Part shown: positions 13,066-17,721 of the stretch, piece after piece | How positions within the stretch are numbered: the stretch's first letter is position 1 | Layout of the letters: each line of letters starts with the position of its first letter | NCBI GenBank assembly: GCA_035634055.1 | Contig: DASQDR010000010.1 | Coordinates: 1 to 17,721 of the forward strand | From: JAICTV01 sp035634055 | Lineage (GTDB): Bacteria > Planctomycetota > Phycisphaerae > Tepidisphaerales > Tepidisphaeraceae | Length of the DNA stretch: 17,721 nt | Direction of reading: 5' to 3' | Notes under the pieces: generated by a model | The model's database searches: none | Seen by the model: only the letters and a program-made list of their open reading frames with translations | What the model was told of the DNA's origin: nothing | Translations under genes and position numbers: made by a program

Positions 13066-14010
13066 ATGAAGCGTACGATTTTGTGCTCGGTGCTGGCCCT
13101 GGGGATGTTCGCCCCCGTCGCCAGCGTCGACGCCGCCAAGGCGAAGAAGCAGCAGTCCGAGGTCGAGAAGGCGCTCAAGGAGCGCTACAAGGACGCCCAG
13201 ACCCAGATCACCGGCACCCACGAGGTGAACGGCGTGCAGGTCCACGACGTGAAGGTCACCACCAAGCAGGGGGACAGCACCGCGCAGATCACCGAGTACG
13301 GTGACTTCCTGATGTACGGCGTGCCGCACGAGCACGCCAACGTGCAGTCGGCCATCTCGCAGGACGTCGCCGGGCTCTTTGCCGCCAAGCCGGACGACGT
13401 GGAGATGTACCGCGTTACGAACTATTACGTCGACTTCAAGGGCGCCAAGGGCAAGAACTACACCGCCCGCTTCGACGCCGTCGGGCAGCTCAAGGACATC
13501 ATGAGCTCCGAGGAGCTCCAGCGCGAGGGCGGCAAGCAGGCGCACGGGCAGAAGATCACCGATGAGAACGCCGTCCGCCAGGCCACGCAGTACGTCAAGC
13601 GCGAGCTGCCGAACGCGCAGGTCGACTCGGTCTACCAGGGCGAGCAGGGCTCGGACTTCTGGTACGTGCAGACCAAGGACGGGGGCGAGCTGATCGTCAA
13701 TCGCGGCGGGCAGGTCTACTCCTTCCGCGAGCCGATCCAGAAGGAAGAGTTCCCCGAACCCATCGCCGCCTCGATCAAGACGGTCTTCACCGCCCCGATC
13801 GACAAGCTCTGGCGCGGAGAGTACGAGTACTACCAGTTCAACCAGCAGAGCCAGCGCGGCACCCCGATCGTGGTGCAGATGCGCCCCAACGGGGACATCA
13901 TGGCCGTCCGCAACGAGGCCGCCGCCCAGGAAGAGCAGGCCGTCCAGGCCAAGAGCAAGACCAAGGGCGACAAGAAGGCGAAGAAGCCCGCCGCGAACTC
14001 GCAGGGCTAA
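13066..14010 (+). CDS. secreted PepSY-like protein of unknown function
   Basis: A protein of 314 residues. GAAAGGAG precedes the ATG at ideal spacing. A signal peptide covers residues 1-23 (MKRTILCSVLALGMFAPVAS, cut near VDA). The mature protein shows at least two stretches with the helix-strand-strand pattern of PepSY-like (beta-lactamase-inhibitor-like) domains: residues about 32-90 (SEVEKALKERYKDAQTQITG onward) and about 240-290 (IAASIKTVF, then EYEYYQF, then VVQMRPNGDIMAV). The middle holds a third, less clear copy. The Lys-rich C-terminal tail (KSKTKGDKKAKKPA) is low-complexity. Third-codon positions are almost always G or C, suggesting high expression. It is a single-gene unit with its own terminator. 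An exported, perhaps periplasmic, binding or inhibitory role is inferred from the fold only. Confidence 0.85.
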   Translation: MKRTILCSVLALGMFAPVASVDAAKAKKQQSEVEKALKERYKDAQTQITGTHEVNGVQVHDVKVTTKQGDSTAQITEYGDFLMYGVPHEHANVQSAISQDVAGLFAAKPDDVEMYRVTNYYVDFKGAKGKNYTARFDAVGQLKDIMSSEELQREGGKQAHGQKITDENAVRQATQYVKRELPNAQVDSVYQGEQGSDFWYVQTKDGGELIVNRGGQVYSFREPIQKEEFPEPIAASIKTVFTAPIDKLWRGEYEYYQFNQQSQRGTPIVVQMRPNGDIMAVRNEAAAQEEQAVQAKSKTKGDKKAKKPAANSQG

Positions 14011-14057
14011 CGCGCGCACCGGCCAAACCCGCCGGCACACACAGGTGAAGGGAAGGA

Positions 14058-14096
14058 AAGAGGGCGGCGCCGGAAACGGCCCGCCCTCTTCGTTTT
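14058..14096 (+). terminator. intrinsic terminator of the PepSY-like gene
   Basis: AAGAGGGCGG pairs with CCGCCCTCTT, and the stem continues through GCCG/CGGC around a GAAA tetraloop (14058-14090, one bulge). CGTTTT follows at 14091-14096. The hairpin begins 48 bp past the stop codon. The T-run is short, but the very stable stem makes the call good. Confidence 0.8.
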
Positions 14097-14152
14097 GGCC
14101 TTCGGGTCGCCGCTGCCGGTTTACCGGGGGAGCGGGGGGGGGCGCGGCGGGA

Positions 14153-14230
14153 GCTTGAGGATTGAGGATTGGAACTTGAACAGCGCGCGCGATGCGCGGC
14201 CTTTCAAGTTCTAACCTTCAATCGTCAAGC
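14153..14230. repeat. 28-bp imperfect inverted repeat
   Basis: The left arm 14153-14180 (starting GCTTGAGGATTGAGG, ending GAACTTGAA) matches the reverse complement of the right arm 14203-14230 at 24 of 28 positions. The 22-nt loop is an alternating GC-rich stretch (GCGCGCGATGCGC). It lies between the convergent PepSY-like and DUF1501 genes, 46 bp past the DUF1501 stop. The arms are AT-richer than the surroundings. A related motif, CTTGA-GCT-TCAAG, lies at 15661-15673. Confidence 0.85.
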
Positions 14231-14276
14231 CCGCGCCGGCGCACGTTTCCCACCCGTGCCGCGCCACGCGCGCTCC

Positions 14277-15614
14277 TCACGCCTTCAGGATCGGCATCGT
14301 CGCGAACTGGCTGCCCAGCACCGGCTTGCTCGGCGCGTCCATCCAGTTCTGGAGGACCGTCGCGTAGACGCTGCGGAAATCGGTGTGGTACTTCAGGTCA
14401 CCGCCGTCCAGGTCCGTCAGCGACGGGTGCTTGCCGATCACGCCCGGCTTGATCTTCGGGCCGAACAGGAACATCGGGGCGGCGGCGCCGTGGTCGGTTC
14501 CCTGGCTGGCGTTCTGCTCGACGCGGCGGCCGAACTCGCTGAAGGTCATCATCAGCACGCGGTCGTCGTTCTCCTGCCGCTTCAGGTCCTTCCAGAACGC
14601 GCTGACGCCCTGGGCGAACTGCTGCATCAGGTTGTCGTGCCGCCCGCGCTCGTTGGCGTGGGTGTCGAACCCGCCGAGGCTGACGTAGTAGACCCGCGTC
14701 GGCAGCCCGCCGGCGATCATGGCGGCGATCGTGCGCAGCCCGTTGCCGAACGTTCCGCCCGGGTACGGCGCGGGCGGCGCGTGCCGGCCGGTCATGCGCA
14801 GGATGTCGTCGCTGCTGAGCTGCGCGTCCATCGCCGTGCGGTGCAGAAAGTCGAGCTGCGACGACGGCGTGATCGCCTCCACCTTCTTCGCCGTCGGCCG
14901 AGCGATCGGCTGCGTCGACGGGGCGCCCTTGGGGTTGGAACCGTCCGCGCCCGTCGCCACCGCGGCCGGGTCGATCTTGTTCAGCGCCAGGTAGCGATCC
15001 TTTTCCTTTCCGTTGTAGCGGTAGTTCTCCGCGCGGTCGAAGCTGAGCGGCATGATGCGGTCGCCCTTCATGGCCAGCGGCATCTGCTCGCCGATCGAGA
15101 CGCCCACGTGCGGGTCGGCGCCGGTGCAGGTGTTGTCGAAGAACCGCCCGAGCCAGCCGTTGGTGACCACCTCGTTCTGCGGGTCGCCGTTGTGCCAGAT
15201 GTCCATCGAGCGAAAGTGCGAGCGATTCGGATTGGGGTAGCCGACGCCCTGGATGATTCCCATGCGCCCGTCGTCGTAGATCTCTTTGAGCGGCGCGAGG
15301 TTGGGGTGCAGGCCGAGGTAGTTGTCCAGCTTGAGCACCTCGCCCGCCTTGTGCCCGAGCACCGGGCGCGCGCGGTGGTAGGCGTCGTCGCCGAACGGCA
15401 CGACGGTGTTCAGCCCGTCGTTGCCGCCGGAGAGCTGCACGACGACCAGGATCTTCCCGTCCTTCCCGCTCGCCCGCTGCGTGCGCGGCATGTCCAGCGG
15501 GTTGGCAATGGCCAGCACCGTCTCGTCAAGGAACGTCGGCACCGTCGCGCCGACGGCGAGCATCGTCAGGCCCTTTTGCAGGAAGATCCGTCGCGTGGTC
15601 GGGTTCTCGAACAT
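14277..15614 (-). CDS. DUF1501 family exported protein
   Basis: A protein of 445 residues, the usual length. The N-terminus MFENPTTRRIFLQKG followed by a hydrophobic stretch (LTMLAVGATVPTFL) is a twin-arginine-type export signal. Family motifs are VVQLSGGNDGLNTVVP (residues 58-73), GLHPNLAPL (101-109), GVGYPNPNRSHFRSMDIW (123-140), then GGFDTHANE and MTFSEFGRRVEQNASQGTDH in the C-terminal half. The fold is related to the alkaline phosphatase/sulfatase superfamily, but no substrate is known. GAGGTGA lies just before the ATG. The DUF1800 gene ends 167 bp upstream on the same strand, the standard order for this pair; the gap is filled by octamer repeats. Probably acts outside the cytoplasmic membrane. 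Confidence 0.93.
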   Translation of the reverse strand: MFENPTTRRIFLQKGLTMLAVGATVPTFLDETVLAIANPLDMPRTQRASGKDGKILVVVQLSGGNDGLNTVVPFGDDAYHRARPVLGHKAGEVLKLDNYLGLHPNLAPLKEIYDDGRMGIIQGVGYPNPNRSHFRSMDIWHNGDPQNEVVTNGWLGRFFDNTCTGADPHVGVSIGEQMPLAMKGDRIMPLSFDRAENYRYNGKEKDRYLALNKIDPAAVATGADGSNPKGAPSTQPIARPTAKKVEAITPSSQLDFLHRTAMDAQLSSDDILRMTGRHAPPAPYPGGTFGNGLRTIAAMIAGGLPTRVYYVSLGGFDTHANERGRHDNLMQQFAQGVSAFWKDLKRQENDDRVLMMTFSEFGRRVEQNASQGTDHGAAAPMFLFGPKIKPGVIGKHPSLTDLDGGDLKYHTDFRSVYATVLQNWMDAPSKPVLGSQFATMPILKA

Positions 15615-15637
15615 CGGTCACCTCGGAAGAATGTTCA

Positions 15638-15768
15638 CCACGAAGTCACGAAGCGATTGGCTTGAGCTTCAAGTCCCCCACCCGCCCCAGCGCGCTGGCG
15701 GCCGAGGTAATCGGGGCCGGCTTCGTGCCTCCGTGCCTCCGTGCCTCCGTGCCTTCGTGCCTTCGTGC
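15638..15768. repeat. facing arrays of octanucleotide repeats between DUF1800 and DUF1501 genes
   Basis: Two forward octamers (CCACGAAG, TCACGAAG) at 15638-15653 face six perfect reverse octamers at 15721-15768 (CTTCGTGC, three CTCCGTGC, two CTTCGTGC). The 67-bp centre holds two palindromes: CTTGA-GCT-TCAAG at 15661-15673 and CCAGCGCGCTGG at 15687-15698. The design matches the block at 110-262, where the arrays face each other across 61 bp. The array lies inside the 167-bp intergenic space of a probable operon. Confidence 0.85.
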
Positions 15769-15781
15769 CTCATCATCTCTT

Positions 15782-17299
15782 TCAGCAGAGCTGGTACTCC
15801 GGCATCGACACGATCAACTGGACCATCTTTCGCAGGGCCGCCTCGTCGTCCGGGCGGTTCCCCAGGGCGTCGAGAAGGACGCGCTTCTTGTCGTCGTCCA
15901 CCGGGCGCTGGATCAGGCGGTCGAGCCAGTAGTCGACGACCGCGGCGGCGTCGGTCGGGCCGGTGGACGCTGCGCCGGCGGGCGCTGCGCCGGCAGCGGT
16001 GGGGGGCGTGAAGCTGCTCTTGGCGTTAACCATCGCCATGCGGAACCGCCCCGCCTTGGCGCCGCGCTGACGGGCGACCTCGCCCGCGCCGCCGGCGAGC
16101 CAGACGGCGGTGTTGTAGCGCACGAACAGCGTGCTGGTGTTGATCCACGCACGCCCGCCGGGCCAACCCTTGACGTTCGGCGGCTCCAGCGGGACCTGCC
16201 CCATCTGGTTCAGCGATGCCCGCACGATCCCCGCCTGCGGCAGGTCGATGCCAAGCTGACGGACGGTGCCAACCACGAGTTGGATCGGGCTCTTGACCTG
16301 CGAGCCGATCGCCTTCGGACCGTAGAACGCGCCGCTGGTGAAGATCGTCCGCAGCAGCGGGCGAAGGTCCCACCGCGCCTCGCGCAGTTGCTCGGCGAGC
16401 GAGTCGACCACCGGCGGCTCGACCTCCTCGTACGCGAAGAAGCGGAACAGCTTCCCCGCGATGTACTTCGCGCAGACCGGGTGCTGGAGGATGATCTCGA
16501 TGACGTCGTCGCCGTTGAGGTCACCCTTGCGCCCGAAGAAGGTCTTCTCGCCGTCGTCGTGGTCGTAGCGGCGGAAGATGTACTCCTCGCCGTCGTGCGC
16601 CCACCCGGTGAAGGCGCGGGCGGCCTCGCGGATGTCCTGCTCGGTGTAGTGGCCGATGCCGAGGGTGAACAGCTCCATCAGCTCGCGGGCGTAGTTCTCG
16701 TTGGGCGCCTTCTTGCGGTTCTGCTGGTTGTTGAGGTAGTCCAGCATGGCCGGGTCGCGGCTGATCTGGCGGACGAACTGGCGGAAGTTGCCGGCGGCGT
16801 TGCGCCGCAGCAGCTCGTTCTGGTTCCACATCAGCAGCGCCGCCCGCTCGTCCTTGGCGCTGGTGGTGAAGTGCCCGTGCCAGAACAGCGTCAGCTTCTC
16901 CTGGAGCGGGTGCGGCCCGCCCGCCATCCGCCGCAGCCACCACGCCGCCGTCGCCGTCACCGCCTGCCGGTTGTCGCGCATGAGCTGCTGGCGGAACGCC
17001 TGCCGCTCCTCCGGCGTCATCCCGCGCTGCTTGAGCTGGATCTCGCGGAAGTTCTTGGGGTACCCCTCGATGCTCGACAGGTCCGGCACGTCGGTCTGGC
17101 TTTGCTCCTCGGCCGGCGCGTCCGGGAAGTCGAGCAGCCAGTCGACCGCGTCGATCGGGCCCAGCGCCAGCACCTTCTCGATCTCCTGCGGCGTCCCCCC
17201 GAACCCCGCACGGTTGAGAAGATGGGCGGCCTTGACGGCATCGAACGGCGCGTCCGAAGACGGCTTGATCGGGCGGAGCAGCGGGTGAAGTGTCGGCAT
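15782..17299 (-). CDS. DUF1800 family protein
   Basis: A protein of 505 residues. Family hallmarks appear in order: AAHLLNRAGFGGTPQEIEKV (residues 24-43), WWLRRMAGGPHPLQEKLTLF followed by WHGHFTTS, NENYARELMELFTLGIGHYT, a GWAHDG turn, HPVCAKYIAGKLFRFFA, KSPIQLVVGTVRQLG, and PPNVKGWPGGRAWINTSTL. The biochemical role is unknown; it almost always accompanies a DUF1501 protein, as here. A short Ala/Gly/Pro-rich insert lies near the C-terminus (AAGAAPAGAASTG). No convincing signal peptide is visible at the chosen start. The ATG has GAGG 11 nt upstream. A candidate promoter lies at 17386-17357. Confidence 0.92.
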   Translation of the reverse strand: MPTLHPLLRPIKPSSDAPFDAVKAAHLLNRAGFGGTPQEIEKVLALGPIDAVDWLLDFPDAPAEEQSQTDVPDLSSIEGYPKNFREIQLKQRGMTPEERQAFRQQLMRDNRQAVTATAAWWLRRMAGGPHPLQEKLTLFWHGHFTTSAKDERAALLMWNQNELLRRNAAGNFRQFVRQISRDPAMLDYLNNQQNRKKAPNENYARELMELFTLGIGHYTEQDIREAARAFTGWAHDGEEYIFRRYDHDDGEKTFFGRKGDLNGDDVIEIILQHPVCAKYIAGKLFRFFAYEEVEPPVVDSLAEQLREARWDLRPLLRTIFTSGAFYGPKAIGSQVKSPIQLVVGTVRQLGIDLPQAGIVRASLNQMGQVPLEPPNVKGWPGGRAWINTSTLFVRYNTAVWLAGGAGEVARQRGAKAGRFRMAMVNAKSSFTPPTAAGAAPAGAASTGPTDAAAVVDYWLDRLIQRPVDDDKKRVLLDALGNRPDDEAALRKMVQLIVSMPEYQLC

Positions 17300-17356
17300 G
17301 TGCTTAAACCTCGGACGAGACCTCTCCGGTCAGTGAAACGTCCGGTGCGGCCTTTT

Positions 17357-17386
17357 ATTATCGCCCGAAAGACCTACCGGTGACTA
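17357..17386 (-). promoter_or_regulatory. candidate promoter of the DUF1800-DUF1501 operon
   Basis: Reading leftward, TAGTCA (17386-17381) and GATAAT (17362-17357) are separated by 18 bp. The -10 is close to consensus and sits in the only AT-rich patch of the region; the -35 matches four of six bases. The start codon follows about 57 nt later. Confidence 0.4.
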
Positions 17387-17408
17387 CGGGCGGCGTTGCG
17401 CAAAAAAG

Positions 17409-17464
17409 CGCGGGCGAGGGCGCGGACGCGGACTGGACCGATCCGCGGGCGAGGACGCGGACGC
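17409..17464. repeat. 21-bp direct repeat
   Basis: CGCGGGCGAGGGCGCGGACG at 17409, extending to 17429, recurs at 17444-17464 with one mismatch (GGG to GGA). It lies in the 384-bp stretch between the divergent DUF1800 gene and the gene starting at 17684. That stretch is otherwise featureless apart from the two candidate promoters. Confidence 0.6.
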
Positions 17465-17586
17465 CACAAAATGCGTACGCGGCACTGGTAACGAGCGCGG
17501 TGCGGCGGGCGCGGTGTTGACTCCCGCGCCGCACGCAGTAGCGCGATTCGACCCAAACCGTCCGCGTCCAAAAGCCCTGAAACCCG

Positions 17587-17614
17587 TTGTCGCCCCCGCG
17601 CCTGCTCCTATACT
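17587..17614 (+). promoter_or_regulatory. sigma70-type promoter for the gene at the right edge
   Basis: TTGTCG at 17587-17592 and TATACT at 17609-17614 are 16 bp apart. The expected transcription start is about 62 nt before the ATG at 17684. The -10 is the same hexamer as in the promoter at 365-370. Confidence 0.5.
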
Positions 17615-17683
17615 TCGCCTCCGCGCGCCCGCCCGCCCCCCGCCGCTCCCGCGCCGGGCGCGGGCGCGCCCGAAGGAGCCGCC

Positions 17684-17721
17684 ATGCCCGCCGACAACCG
17701 CACCCTGCGCCGCGGTCACGC
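17684..17721 (+). CDS. start of an unidentified gene (partial, cut by window end)
   Basis: The ATG at 17684 is preceded by GAAGGAG at ideal spacing and, further up, by a promoter-like pair. Only twelve codons are present, reading MPADNRTLRRGH. No family can be named. The strong ribosome-binding site is the main support. Confidence 0.6.
   Translation, partial: MPADNRTLRRGH

Overview
The window looks like chromosomal DNA of a GC-rich bacterium of the Planctomycetota, perhaps a Phycisphaerae/Tepidisphaerales-like lineage. This is inferred from gene content: a neighbouring DUF1800 and DUF1501 pair, a PrkA/DUF444/SpoVR set, a PEGA-domain protein, small paired cytoplasmic proteins of a type I associate with planctomycetes, and many short intergenic repeats. 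No rRNA, tRNA, CRISPR array, transposase or phage gene was seen.

Layout. 1-392 is repeat-rich, with the possible start of a leftward gene at the extreme left edge. 393-959 (+) is a PEGA-domain lipoprotein with a good sigma70-type promoter. 960-1280 has no gene and holds a 33-bp inverted repeat and a tandem repeat. From 1281 to 11941 all convincing genes lie on the minus strand. In transcription order (right to left) they are: prkA serine kinase, two small paralogous proteins, a small lipoprotein, a secreted CBM-GH26 mannanase-like enzyme, a DUF444 (YeaH-type) VWA protein, a VapB-like antitoxin and VapC-like PIN toxin, SpoVR, a Uma2-family protein, 6-phosphogluconolactonase, and a PmtA-like methyltransferase. 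11942-13065 is a 1.1 kb GC-rich stretch with no convincing gene. It separates divergent prkA from a secreted PepSY-like protein (13066-14010, +), which ends in a clear intrinsic terminator. A 28-bp inverted repeat follows. DUF1800 (17299-15782) and DUF1501 (15614-14277) then lie on the minus strand. A new plus-strand gene begins at 17684 and is cut by the window end.

How the genes fit together. PrkA, DUF444 and SpoVR are a conserved functional trio (YeaG, YeaH and YcgB in E. coli), linked to starvation and stationary-phase signalling. Here they share one strand but are split by a small-protein/lipoprotein operon, a glycoside hydrolase and a toxin-antitoxin pair. This arrangement is the most interesting feature of the gene content. 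The DUF1800/DUF1501 pair is a common exported pair of unknown biochemical role.

The intergenic DNA carries several repeat types: an octanucleotide (period 8) family with consensus SSACGRAG, found as facing arrays at two loci and in degenerate form at a third; two long imperfect inverted repeats; a 15-16 bp tandem repeat; and a roughly 12-bp phased motif array upstream of the glycoside hydrolase. These are direct sequence observations; any function is inference.
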